The position numbers and the translations under genes are program-made. From positions 128,500,230 to 128,564,229 of the forward strand of contig JAYESD010000007.1 of the NCBI GenBank assembly GCA_036927565.1: 64,000 nucleotides of DNA. The letters run 5' to 3'. Source of the DNA: Tuctoria greenei. Lineage: Eukaryota; Streptophyta; Magnoliopsida; Poales; Poaceae. The notes under the pieces were generated by a model, which saw only the letters and a list, made by a program, of their open reading frames with translations, ran no database searches and was not told the origin of the DNA. Shown here one piece after another: positions 23,904-34,168 of this stretch; the stretch's first letter is position 1; each line of letters starts with the position of its first letter.

Positions 23904-25468
23904 TGAATGTGGGCCTAGAGGGGGGTGAATAGGCCTTTTTGATTTTTCTCGGTTCCTGTAACACTCAACAACAAGGTCAATACCAGAGATATCGGACTAG
24001 TCCGGTAATGTGCGGACTAGTCCGGTTTTCACGGGCTAGGTTGATCAAGTTTAGAAAATTTGATTGATTCGTTAATGTTTGCAGCGGAAATATAAACTTG
24101 AATCTCAATTTAATAGTAGTATGTCAGATTCTATTGAAGTTAAAACTCTTGATCAACAATTAGACTTAGATTGAACAAAGTGAATCCAACCCTAGATTAA
24201 GTTGATCAAATTAGATGAAGAACACAAAAAAAGGATAAGACACACGATTTATCCCGTGGTTCGGCTGCCACGAAGGCAACCTACATCCACGTTGAGGAGC
24301 CCACAAAAGGACCGGGTCTTCTCCAACCCTTTCCTCATCGGATCGCCACGAAGGCCAATCCTCCTCCACTAATCACAAGGGGTAAATAACCAAGTTGAAG
24401 GGGCGTTCTCACACGTTGAGAGCTCCATTGATTACAACTCACAATGACACCAATAACACACTCGAAAATTACAAATTGAAACGTAAGAGTGTGTTAGGAA
24501 ATCAAACCAAGAGCTCAATGATGTGTGCCAAGTGTCTCTCCAATGATCTAGAAGTGATCTTCAATGGATTGATTGATTTTGCACTTAATTTCGTGGAGAG
24601 AGATGGTTTTTGAGTCTCTTGGGAGGTGTGACAGCGCTAGGGTTCGAGAGAGGGTGAAAGTGGGCCGTGCACCTCTATTTATATGGGGTTTCTAAAAGTG
24701 ACCGTTAGGGTTCAGAAAGATCGGACTAGTCCGTGGTGGTCACCGGACTAGTCCAGTGTGCTGTGTGTAGCAAACCCTAAGTGTCTAGGAATATCGGACT
24801 AGTCCGGTTGAAAACGGACTTGTCCGATTTCGCTACTGGAAATCTTCGGACTAGTCCGATTGCCATCGGACTTGTCCGGACATATGAAACCCTAAGTGTT
24901 TGGGATGACAAGTCCGCACTTGGAGGACTTGTCTGATTTAGATCAGTGTGTATATCGGACTAGTCCGTGTAGACACCGGACTTGTCCGAAGTGGATCAGA
25001 ATGAATATCGGACTAGTCCGGGTCACAACGGACTTGTCCGATTTTGTGTGACTTGTGCATTGTGTTAAGGACTAGTCCGCATTGGGGAGGACTAGTCCGA
25101 AGTGGATCAGAAAGATATCGGACTAGTCCGGTGGAGACCGGACTTGTCCGATCTAGTGCAGAATGTGATATCGGACTAGTCCGGCTGATATCGGACTAGT
25201 CCGGTCCTGTATGACTTTGTGCATTGTATGTGTGTGCTTGAAAGTGATTGAGCTCTTGGGTGTGTTTCCTTAACACACTCTATACATAATAATCTACTAT
25301 TTTCTTCTTCTTGAGCTCAAATTCACTTTGCTTCTCATTCCCCTTCTTTTTGGCATTTTGCTCATTTTTCATCATTTGCCTGCATTCATCTCAATCAAAA
25401 GGATTAGGATCCCAATTGCTTGTCATAAATCATCCAAAACCCACAAGGGAGTCCTAGATGCACTTTCA
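23904..25468 (-). repeat. 3' LTR of element B with dense CGGACTAGTCCG palindromes
   Basis: Plus view TGAATGTGGG...GCACTTTCA, 1565 bp. About 20 copies of CGGACTAGTCCG or CGGACTTGTCCG and near variants: two at 23996-24025, the rest at 24721-25204, mostly in pairs 12-15 bases apart. CGGACTAGTCCG is its own reverse complement. The minus-strand TATA box (TATATAAATA region) is at 24676-24684. Confidence 0.93.
24676..24684 (-). promoter_or_regulatory. TATA box in the element B LTR
   Basis: Minus-strand ATATAAATA, between the palindrome cluster (upstream on the element strand) and the R/U5 part. The same box in the 5' LTR lies at 34940-34948 and would drive the element RNA. Confidence 0.6.
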
Positions 25469-25920
25469 ATCTCCCCCTTTTTGGTGATTGATAACAACCA
25501 ATTGAGATTTCACAAAATAAGGCAAAAAAAATGAGATTGTCATAAAGTATGCACATATGACTCAAAAATACATCAAGCAACAAGAGAATTATCCATATGT
25601 GCATTCTTTATGGTGGGATGCATACTAAGTGCATGAATACATTGAGAATGACAGAATTTGCATTAACCAACAGATATCAAATGCATATGACATTCCAGGG
25701 GCAAAAACACAGTTTTCATCACACACTCCAAATAAATTAAGCAATTCATTACAGGACCAAACTTAATATGAAAACAGAGTTAAGCTATTACAACCACAAA
25801 TAAAAGATAAAGAGAGCTCTCTCCTCGCACTCTATCACAGCTAAAGCTAAGACTCCCCCTTAATATCTCCCCCTTTGGCATCAAGACACCAAAAAGAAGG
25901 AGATGAGGGTCCTAGGGTCT
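25469..25920 (-). other. 3' untranslated region of element B with repeated polypurine tracts
   Basis: Plus strand ATCTCCCCCTTTTT at 25469-25482 reads AAAAAGGGGGAGAT on the element strand, the tract next to the LTR. Two further tracts are at 25852-25860 (ACTCCCCCT) and 25866-25875 (TCTCCCCCTT). Several tracts before the 3' LTR are a described Sirevirus trait. Confidence 0.75.
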
Positions 25921-27480
25921 TCACTCTTCACTGTCGGTCCTCTCGTCATCGTCTTCATCTTCTTCGCTTTTTGCTTGACGAGGAGGAGAGGGAGGAGGAG
26001 GAGCGGAACTGCTCGAGCCCCCAATGCCAAAATAGGCAAGCTCGGAAGGGGTCAGGGGCTCGAGCTCGGTGAAATCCGGGTCAGACTCCTCAGATATCAC
26101 TGGAGATCCAATGGGGTCGATCTCCAGCTTCCGGCAGATTTGCTCCACATTGGTCTTTATATACTTCATGTCCTCCTCTCTTTTCTTGTTGAGTTTGTGG
26201 ACCTGTACTTCGGTCTTTTTGCAGGAGGAGAAGATCGCTGACAAGTATTTGAGGATCCCACTAGCGGATCCTCTCTGAGGAGCTTCCCTAGAGGTAGGTA
26301 CCTCCCTGGCACTGCTTCTTGCTCTTGTCGGTGCCTCGGGACTGGAGACCGGTGAGGGAGCAGCCTGTATGCTCACTGGTTGAGGCTTCTGAGGCCTCAA
26401 GGGGGTGTGCTCCACATCCTTCATGAACTCAATACCTGTGACTTTGTCAATCACATACATGAGGTAGGGAGCATAGCCACATGACCTGTTAGGCGTACAG
26501 GATATGTTGACCATATCATTCCAAATGTACTCCGCTACATCAAATGGACGGTCCCTGCTTATGACACTCATTAGGGTTCTGAGGTAACCCTGCACGCTCC
26601 CAGCATCTCCATCTTTAGGAGCAATAGTCTTCCTCAGCACTCTGTTGAGGACCACAAAGAATGGTTTCATGTGCTTTGTAGAGGGAGGAACATACTTTGA
26701 GTTAGGCTCATATAGGAATTTCATCCTATCCTTCTCCATGACACCAATGTTGTGGATGATCAGCCTGTCGGGTCCAGAGGTGTCCAGATGGAGCAGATTA
26801 TTGAACTCTTCTTGAGTGATACTATACTTAGATCCATGTGTCATCCAAGTAACACCCTCTTCATCCTCACTTGAGAAGTGGCACGTTGCAAAAAACTATG
26901 CAATCACTTCATCATTCTAGTTATGCCTGAAGGCAAAGAGATCCTTCAAGCCATGCCTCTCAGCTGTAGCAATGACCACATCAAAGGCTGAGCACTTCTT
27001 CTTCTCTAGGTGGGCCCAGTCAATCCACTGACTGCGCACCACCGGTGTCTTCATAGGGAGGTACACTGATTTGTAGAAGTCTGCATGGAAGTTGCACCAA
27101 AACCTTCTATCGACAGCTTGCTTTGGCCTGCCATACCAGTCAATGCTCCTGTATTTTGCTGCAGAATCACTGCCTTTTCCATTGAACTTCTCCTCAGTGG
27201 GGTCCCGGACCCCTTCCCTGGGAGCATGGAGCCTCAAGGGCCCAACTGGCCCCGTTGCAACTCCCTTGCCCTTTCCCTTTGCTTGCCGAAGGCCGCTTGA
27301 AGGTGTAGCAGCCTTCGAGGCGGGCTTCTTGGCACATACCTTCCTTCGAACTTGGGGAGGAGATGTAGCAGGCCCGGAAGGTCTTTCTTGGCGTTTGCCA
27401 AGACCCGCCGAGGACCGAGATGCCACCTCGTGGTCCAACTCGGCCTCAAAGTCGGAGATTTCATTGTCAGAGCTCGACAT
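25921..27480 (-). pseudogene. Third (env-like) ORF of element B, two in-frame stops
   Basis: Minus-strand frame from ATG at 27480. The N-terminal part is acidic, then basic and Ala/Lys-rich, and leads to RFWCNFHADFYKSVYLPM. Stops are at 26917-26919 and 26896-26898. The same frame continues with SITQEEFNNLL, a central folded-looking part, a Pro/Ser/Arg-rich linker and a long acidic tail (EDEDDDERTDSEE). Sireviruses often carry an extra ORF between pol and the 3' LTR, called env-like. I see no clear signal peptide or transmembrane segment here, so an envelope role is not shown. The sequence resembles plant transposon-protein domains more than any envelope protein. Confidence 0.7.
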
Positions 27481-27522
27481 GATCTGAGAATGAATGAGCA
27501 AGAAAAATGACAAGTTATGCAA

Positions 27523-28506
27523 GGCATGGGTGAGACATGATAGTAATGGATGGCATTAGGCGATTAAGGAATTAGGTTTAGGTTCATAAACATCAGACTT
27601 GTCCGGTGCCTAGGCACGGACTAGTCCAGGGTACCGGACTTGTCCGTGCATGGACCGGACTAGTCCGGTGTTCATCCTCAAAAACCTAACAGACTGAACT
27701 GGACACAGTCCCTAATGCAATTCTAGTCTAGCATACACGTAGTACATCAGATAAACATGTAACTAGTGCAGGGTGCTAGGCCAAACGATCAATGATTGAG
27801 AAAAATACGATTTCTAGGGTTTTGAAGGTTTTTACCGAAGAAATCGTTGGAGACTTGAAGTTTTGGGGGGTTGAGGCCGGACTTGTCCGGTGGAATCAAT
27901 CCCCAAGTCTTCAAGCTTGATCTCCGCCCAAACTTGTGGCTTTTCGACGGAGGACACAAGAGATTGCTTTGGGAGCTCGAGCGCAAGAGAGAGAAAGGCG
28001 TGAGCAAATGTGGGGATGAGTAGATTAGGGTTTGGTGGCGGCTAGGGTTATGGACACAAGAAATCGGACAAGTCCGGACTTGACCGGACTAGTCCGAAGT
28101 CATCCAGAGACCTATATCGGACTAGTCCGTGGTCCGTCGGACTAGTCCGGCCTAACCGGCACTCTGCGGACTAGTCTGCATGGGCGGACTAGTCCGGATA
28201 ACCACGGACTAGTCCGTGGTTACCAGGAAAGAATTGCATAGCCCATTCATATATATTTGAAGGTTCAATAATAGAGAATAGAGAGGCAAAACAATTCAAG
28301 CAATCTTGATGAATTTGACCAGTAAGCATACAACAATCATACAATGATCAAAATTCATCAAGATCTAATAATTGACATAGTTTTTTTTTCGAGAGAAAAA
28401 TAGGGAGGGGTAATTTTCACAAATCAATCAACATTTTGAATTAAGCATACAGGTATGCAACTTTTCAAGCCACACTCTGAGAGTCAAGAATATTTAGCTC
28501 ATTTCA
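27523..28506 (-). other. Spacer between pol and the env-like ORF of element B, with palindromes
   Basis: Non-coding. Clusters of the CGGACTAGTCCG/CGGACTTGTCCG motif at 27597-27674, singly at 27876-27888 and again at 28064-28222, the same motif as in the LTRs. No promoter identified. Confidence 0.7.
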
Positions 28507-28640
28507 GAGTTCGCAAAAACGCTTTTCATCAAGTGGCTTGGTGAATATGTCGGCCAATTGTTTTTGTGTGTTGACATGTGAGATGGTTATGTCTCCTTTC
28601 ATGGAATGGTCTCTCAAGAAATGATGTCTTATGTCTATGT
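28507..28640 (-). pseudogene. pol: C-terminal end of element B RNase H, out of frame
   Basis: Minus strand: frame shifted relative to the main pol ORF, this stretch reads TKHIDIRHHFLRDH, then ISHVNTQKQLADIFTKPLDE, the conserved copia RNase H tail. A single-base indel near 28650-28660 separates it from the pol ORF, which therefore stops about 45 residues early. Confidence 0.8.
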
Positions 28641-31600
28641 GTTTAGTCCTAAGTGCTCAACTGGATTGTGGGCTATTTTAATGGCACTCTCATTGTCACA
28701 AAGGAGAGGAATATGGTTCATATTGTAACCGTAATCCCTTAGAGTTTGTCGCATCCAAAGAAGTTGTGCACAACAACTCCCGGCTGCAACATACTCTGCT
28801 TCGGCTGTGGATAAAGCAATGAAATTTTGTTTCTTAGATGACCAAGAAACCAAGGATCTTCCTAGGAATTGGCATGTGCCAGAGGTGCTTTTTCTATCAA
28901 CTTTGCACCCGGCATAATCTGCATCGGAGTAACCAATGAGATTGAATTTGGAGCCTTTTGGGTACCAAAGACCAAGGTTGGGTGTATGAACTAAATATCT
29001 CAAGATTCTTTTTACGGCTGTCAAGTGACATTCCTTAGGGTTGGCTTGAAATCTTGCACACAAACATACACTCAACATAATATCTGGCCTAGATGCACAT
29101 AAGTAAATTAAAGATCCAATCATGGAGCGATATACCTTTTGGTCGACGCTCGGTCCATCTTCATTGAGATCCAAGTGGCCATTCGTAGCCATGGGAGTCT
29201 TTATGGGCTTTGCCTTGTCCATGCCAAACTTCTTGAGTATGTCCTGCGTGTACTTGGTTTGGCTTATGAATGTTCCCTCCTTTTGTTGCCGCACTTGGAA
29301 TCCCAAGAAGTACTTCAATTCTCCCATCATTGACATTTCAAACCTGTCTGTCATAATTCTACTAAATTCTTCACAGAAAGATTGGTTAGTTGACCCAAAA
29401 ATTATGTCATCAACATAGATTTGGCAAATAAAAAGATCATTATCTAGATTTTTCGTGAATAGTGTATAATCTACTTTGCCAATCTGAAAGCCATTATCAA
29501 TTAAAAAATCTCTAAGGCACTCATACCAAGCTCTAGGAGCTTGTTTGAGGCCATGGAGAGCCTTACGCAGTTTATACACGTGGTCGGGGAACTCTTCGTC
29601 TTCAAATCCGGGTGGTTGCTCCACGTACACCTCTTCCTTGATCGGTCCGTTGAGGAAGGCGCTTTTCACGTCCATTTGGTACAGCTTGAAATCATGGTGA
29701 GTAGCATATGCAAGTAATATTCTAATTGATTCAAGCCTAGCTACTGGAGCAAAAGTCTCATCGAAATCCAAACCTTCGACTTGTGAGTAACCTTTGGCCA
29801 CAAGTCGTGCCTTGTTTCTTGTCACCACCCCGTGTTCGTCTTGCTTGTTGCGGAAGACCCACTTGGTGCCCACTATGTTTGCATTGGGTCTTTCCACAAG
29901 TTCCCAAACCTCGTTTCTCTTGAAGTTGTTCAACTCTTCTTGCATTGCCACCACCCAGTCCGGATCCTTCAATGCATCCTCAGTCCTGCGTGGTTCCAAA
30001 AAGGAGACAAACAAGTAATGCTCACAAAAATTAGCTATACGAGATCTAGTGGTTACTCCCTTTTGGATATCACCGATGATGTTGTCGATTGGGTGATCCC
30101 TTTGAGTGCATTGGTGTACTCTTGGGTGTGGCACTTGGGGAGTTGAGTGTTGGTGATCGTTTTCTTCTCCCCCTGGGTGGTTGCCTTCGTTGATTTGTTG
30201 ATCATCTTCATATTCTTGTGATTGATCTTGTATCGAGACTCCCCCTTGATTGTTGATCTCCTCTTGTGGTTCACTTTCCTCTTGTATTTGTGACGATGAC
30301 TCTTGTGGACGAACTTCGCCTAGAGCCATTCTCTTCAATGATTGATAAGGGGCTTCTTCTTTACCTAATTCACATTGATCAACTTGCTCCTTTTGGGAGC
30401 CATTAGTTTCATCGAACACTACGTCACGTGCCACTTCAACAAGTCTGGAGGCCTTGTTGAAAACATGATAGGTGTAAGTGTTCGAATCATAGCCAAGAAG
30501 GAAACCTTCATCAGACTTCGAAGCAAACTTTGAAGTCTTGGGTTTCTTGTTCAAGATATAACATGGAGAGCCGAAAACTCGAAAATATGAAATGTTGGGT
30601 TTGTTACCGGTGAGTAGCTCATACGGAGTCTTCTTGAGTAGTCGATGAAGGTAGAGTCGATTTGCGGCGTGGCAAGCGGTGTTAATCACTTCCGCCCAAA
30701 ATCGATCCGAAGTCTTGTATTCATCGAGCATTGTTCTTGCCATCTCTATGAGCGTTCGATTCTTCCTTTTGGCGACTCCATTTTGTTGTGGAGAGTCTGG
30801 TGCTGAAAATTCGTGCTTGATTCCCTCCTCATCAAGGTACTCCTCCACTTGTATGTTCTTGAACTCCGTGCCATTGTCGCTCCGAATACTCTTGATCGAT
30901 AGTGAGAACTCGTTTTGAGCTCGCTTGAAGAATTTCTTGAGTGTTCCTTGTGTTTCTGACTTGTCATGCAAAAAGAACACCCAAGTGAAGCGGGAAAAAT
31001 CATCAATAATGACTAAACTGTATTTATTACCGCCGATGCTTATGTAGGCAATTGGACCAAACAAGTCCATATGAAGTAGTTCGAGCGGTCTTGTCGTAGT
31101 CATAATGTTCTTTGCAGTATGATGTGCTCCTACTTGCTTCCCGGCTTGGCACACGCTACAAGGCCTGTCTTTCTTAAAAACAACATCTTTCAAACCTCGG
31201 ATGTGATCGCCCTTGAGGAGTTTTTGAAGATTCCTCATACCAACATGTGCTAGCCGTCTATGCCACAGCCAACCCATGTTGGTTTTTGCAATCAAGCATG
31301 TGTCGAGTTTGGCTTTTTCCTTGTTGAAGTCAACATGGTAAAGCTTTCCCTTTAACATACCCTTGAATGCAACGGAACCATCACTCCTCCTTGAGACGGT
31401 CACACCCTCGTTAGTAAACAAGCAATTATAACCTTTGTCGCATAATTGAGATATGGACAGCAGGTTATAATCTAAAGATTCAACATGTATAACATGAGAA
31501 AGAGTGTTTTCAGAGGATATTGCTATTTTACCGGTGCCGAGCACCCTTCCTTGACTATTACCTCCGAAGTAGATGCCTTCGTTTGGGTCCTCGTTTTCTT

Positions 31601-31700
31601 CATATTCCACGAACATCCTCTTTTCTCCGGTCATGTGGTTGGTGCATCCACTATCTAGCACCCATTTGGATCCACCGGAGGAATAGGCCTGCAGAAACAA
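28635..31700 (-). CDS. pol: Pol polyprotein of element B: protease, integrase, RT, RNase H
   Basis: 1021 open codons on the minus strand. Protease box WVLDSGCTNHMTG near residue 13. Integrase zinc region WHRRLAHVGM, then CSVC; core HMDLFGPI, then VIIDDFSRFTW, then SDNGTEFKN, then QQNGVAKRKN (K replaces the usual E after the NGV box, a likely inactivating change). RT: KWVFRNKQDEHGVVTRNKAR, then QMDVKSAFLNG, then YVDDIIFGS. RNase H: SDADYAGCKVDRKSTS, then STAEAEYVAA. Its frame overlaps gag in a different frame and the open stretch starts at TTG, so it is probably normally made as a gag-pol fusion. Truncated at the C end by a frameshift. Confidence 0.92.
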   Translation of the reverse strand: MFLQAYSSGGSKWVLDSGCTNHMTGEKRMFVEYEENEDPNEGIYFGGNSQGRVLGTGKIAISSENTLSHVIHVESLDYNLLSISQLCDKGYNCLFTNEGVTVSRRSDGSVAFKGMLKGKLYHVDFNKEKAKLDTCLIAKTNMGWLWHRRLAHVGMRNLQKLLKGDHIRGLKDVVFKKDRPCSVCQAGKQVGAHHTAKNIMTTTRPLELLHMDLFGPIAYISIGGNKYSLVIIDDFSRFTWVFFLHDKSETQGTLKKFFKRAQNEFSLSIKSIRSDNGTEFKNIQVEEYLDEEGIKHEFSAPDSPQQNGVAKRKNRTLIEMARTMLDEYKTSDRFWAEVINTACHAANRLYLHRLLKKTPYELLTGNKPNISYFRVFGSPCYILNKKPKTSKFASKSDEGFLLGYDSNTYTYHVFNKASRLVEVARDVVFDETNGSQKEQVDQCELGKEEAPYQSLKRMALGEVRPQESSSQIQEESEPQEEINNQGGVSIQDQSQEYEDDQQINEGNHPGGEENDHQHSTPQVPHPRVHQCTQRDHPIDNIIGDIQKGVTTRSRIANFCEHYLFVSFLEPRRTEDALKDPDWVVAMQEELNNFKRNEVWELVERPNANIVGTKWVFRNKQDEHGVVTRNKARLVAKGYSQVEGLDFDETFAPVARLESIRILLAYATHHDFKLYQMDVKSAFLNGPIKEEVYVEQPPGFEDEEFPDHVYKLRKALHGLKQAPRAWYECLRDFLIDNGFQIGKVDYTLFTKNLDNDLFICQIYVDDIIFGSTNQSFCEEFSRIMTDRFEMSMMGELKYFLGFQVRQQKEGTFISQTKYTQDILKKFGMDKAKPIKTPMATNGHLDLNEDGPSVDQKVYRSMIGSLIYLCASRPDIMLSVCLCARFQANPKECHLTAVKRILRYLVHTPNLGLWYPKGSKFNLIGYSDADYAGCKVDRKSTSGTCQFLGRSLVSWSSKKQNFIALSTAEAEYVAAGSCCAQLLWMRQTLRDYGYNMNHIPLLCDNESAIKIAHNPVEHLGLNT

Positions 31701-31701
31701 A

Positions 31702-34116
31702 TTATGCCTTGGTTTTAGGTACCCAAGCTTTCTTGGGTCCTTGGAGGTTAGTTACAATACATTTGGGCACCCAAACATGGGATTTTGTGTTCCCATGGCG
31801 TGGCCCAGCATAGTAAGCATAAACTTTACCAATATTGTTTCTCATTAATACATAAGAGGCATCAAAGGTTTTGAACAAGAGTCGTTGTTGTTTATGGATC
31901 GGACTAGTCTGGGTAACCGGACTTGTCCGAATGACCGGACTTGTCCGGGCCTCCACCGGACTAGTCCGGCGTTTATGAGAGTTCAGATTCTTAATTTTTG
32001 AGTTACCAGGTTGTGAGGGTCCTCCCTTCACAAAGGTAATCCTTCCCTTGTTATTCTTATGACTTCCAGCATTTTGCTTTCCATCGTAAGAGTAACCAAT
32101 GCCATACTTGACGTTAGGAGGTCTTTGGACCAAGTATGCACTACGTGCATAGTTGATCCTCTCCTTGTCAAATATTCCACATTGGGTAGGATTTTTATCC
32201 TTTGCGTAGATAGACTTTTCCTTCAAGCTGATATCGACTTTGCCACATTTGCACATATGAACAGGATTAGTTGAAGTGTGTTGAGAAGGTAGACTTGAAG
32301 AGGAGGAAGGTTCACTGAGCTTGAGTGACTCAACTTGCACTTCAAGGATCTTGTTGACCTTGATCAGGTCATCAAGTTGATCTTTGATTGCAACGTTTGA
32401 GTTGGTTAATTCCAAACAATTTTTCTTGCTTGAAGCTAGCTCAAGCTCTAGTGAGTTGTTTTTCTCCTTTTCAAGAACTAGAAGATTGTCAAGTTCGACA
32501 TACCTCTCCTTTTGGGAGATAATCATGTCTTCTTGACGATCAATTAGCGATTCCTTCTCAACAAGTTGGGCAAGTAAGAATTTCATTTTAGCAGCAGTTT
32601 TTCTGTCTAATCCAGTTAACATATCTTCATCATCACTATCTAGTTCATCATTACTTGAGTACGAATGCATGGAAGGAGTTTTGATGTTTACCTTGCGTTT
32701 ACCTTCCTTTGCCATGAGGCAGGTGCCATGTCCCTTCTTTGCACCGAGCGTGGGGAAGAGTGTGGGATTCTTGGACGAGCATTCAATGGCTATGCTAGCC
32801 ATCTCTTCTTCATCGGATGATGAGGACTCATCGTTTGAGTCCCACTCTTTTCCAATGTGTGCTTGTTCAGCTTGTTTCTTCTTTTTGAAGAATTTCTTCG
32901 GTTGAGGCTTGGTTTCTTTATTCTTCTTCTTGTTATCCTCATACGGGCAATCGACTATAAAGTGGTTATACTCACCACAATTATAGCACGCCCGCCTCAT
33001 CTTCGGCTTTGTCCTTTCCTTGTACTTGCCTTCACCAGATTTTGTTCCTTGTCTTTTCTTCATTATTCTTTTGAACTTTTTCATGAACAAAATCATATCC
33101 TCTTCGTCTAGCTCACTGCTTTCGTCATCGCTATCCTCCTCAAACTGAGCTTCTCTTGCTTCTTTGGATAGAGGTTTGAGTGTGGATTTTAAGGCAACTC
33201 CCTTCTTCTTGGCCGATGTGAGGTCGGCTATTTCTTTGACGTGCTTGGCTTGTTTCTCCATCATTTCAAAGTTGATGATTTTGCCAAGCAATTCATCTGG
33301 AGTCATCCTCTTGTACCCGGGACTTTCTCTGATCATAGAGCATAGTGTGACATTACGAGGCATAAAGGCTCTAAGGATGAGCTTTACAACCTCGTGGTCA
33401 TTCCACTTCTTGCTCCCATATGATCGAACCTTGTTTACAAGTGTCTTCAATCGGTTGTACATGTCCTGGGGAGACTCGTCTTCCTCAATTGCGAACCTTC
33501 CTAGTTCGCCCTCAATCATTTCAATTTTGGCCTCCCGCACATGCCGGTCACCTTCATGGGCTGTTTGCAGTGTGCCCCATATTTCCTTGGCAATCTCCAG
33601 TCCGTCTACCTTTGTGAATTCATCTCGACTTAGAGAGGAGGTGATCACGGCTGCAGCTTGAGAGTTTCTGTGGATGGCTTGCTCTTGACTTGGAGTGAGC
33701 TCTTCGTCGTCATCTGGGATGTCTATTCCTGTGCACACAATATGCCATAAACTTGGGTTAAGGGAAATCAAGTGCATCTTCATATTTTTCCTCCACATGG
33801 AGTAATCACTCCCATCGAAGTGTGGGGCTTTTCCAAGAGGAATAGATAGGTAATGGCTGTTGTTTGAATTTAAACGATCATAGTTGAAAGGATATCGGGA
33901 GTAGTCGGCGTGACTACTCCCCTTCTTCTTTTCTTCAACTTTAGCTTTCCCTTTGGAAAGTGCTTTCTTTCGGAGTAGTGCTTTCAGCTCCAGCGTCTCC
34001 TCGTCATCATCATCGAAGTCTTGAATTGCTTCGAGATACTTTTCTAGCTTTTGGTTCTTGTCTTTGTTTACTTCTTCCTGGTTGTTGATTTTCTGAACAT
34101 CTTTCATGTCCGACAT
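31702..34116 (-). CDS. gag: Gag of element B, long Sirevirus type, with an RTSP repeat
   Basis: About 804 residues from ATG at 34116 (the open frame extends upstream into the primer site, but only this ATG is plausible). Contents: an acidic N-terminal helix region, the capsid-like core (FDGSDYSMWRKNMKMHL, then EIWGTLQTAHEG, then KVRSYGSKKWNDHEVVKLIL), a zinc knuckle ACYNCGEYNHFIVDCPYE, acidic Ser/Asp clusters, a coiled coil (VEKESLIDRQEDMIISQKER), CXC-type CKCGK, and near the C end four RTSP-type repeats coded by CGGACTAGTCCG-like palindromes (31893-31975). It ends KTKA followed by TAA; pol then lies one frame away. Confidence 0.92.
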   Translation of the reverse strand: MSDMKDVQKINNQEEVNKDKNQKLEKYLEAIQDFDDDDEETLELKALLRKKALSKGKAKVEEKKKGSSHADYSRYPFNYDRLNSNNSHYLSIPLGKAPHFDGSDYSMWRKNMKMHLISLNPSLWHIVCTGIDIPDDDEELTPSQEQAIHRNSQAAAVITSSLSRDEFTKVDGLEIAKEIWGTLQTAHEGDRHVREAKIEMIEGELGRFAIEEDESPQDMYNRLKTLVNKVRSYGSKKWNDHEVVKLILRAFMPRNVTLCSMIRESPGYKRMTPDELLGKIINFEMMEKQAKHVKEIADLTSAKKKGVALKSTLKPLSKEAREAQFEEDSDDESSELDEEDMILFMKKFKRIMKKRQGTKSGEGKYKERTKPKMRRACYNCGEYNHFIVDCPYEDNKKKNKETKPQPKKFFKKKKQAEQAHIGKEWDSNDESSSSDEEEMASIAIECSSKNPTLFPTLGAKKGHGTCLMAKEGKRKVNIKTPSMHSYSSNDELDSDDEDMLTGLDRKTAAKMKFLLAQLVEKESLIDRQEDMIISQKERYVELDNLLVLEKEKNNSLELELASSKKNCLELTNSNVAIKDQLDDLIKVNKILEVQVESLKLSEPSSSSSLPSQHTSTNPVHMCKCGKVDISLKEKSIYAKDKNPTQCGIFDKERINYARSAYLVQRPPNVKYGIGYSYDGKQNAGSHKNNKGRITFVKGGPSQPGNSKIKNLNSHKRRTSPVEARTSPVIRTSPVTQTSPIHKQQRLLFKTFDASYVLMRNNIGKVYAYYAGPRHGNTKSHVWVPKCIVTNLQGPKKAWVPKTKA

Positions 34117-34153
34117 GATCTCTTCGAGTGGTTGCACTCTTTCTTGAAGAACC

Positions 34154-34168
34154 TGCTCTGATACCAAT
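34154..34168 (-). other. Primer-binding site of element B
   Basis: Minus strand reads TTGGTATCAGAGCAG next to the LTR end at 34169, a perfect TGGTATCAGAGC initiator-Met primer site. Confidence 0.9.

Noticed and set aside
24395..24613. 72-residue ORF present identically at 34659-34877
   Set aside because: Both copies lie in the two LTRs of element B, so identity reflects LTR duplication. It is also opposite to the element's transcription direction and matches no family I know.
24721..25204. CRISPR-like array of short regular repeats
   Set aside because: The repeats are 12-bp palindromes with uneven 12-60 bp gaps inside a plant LTR; no cas genes and a eukaryotic context.
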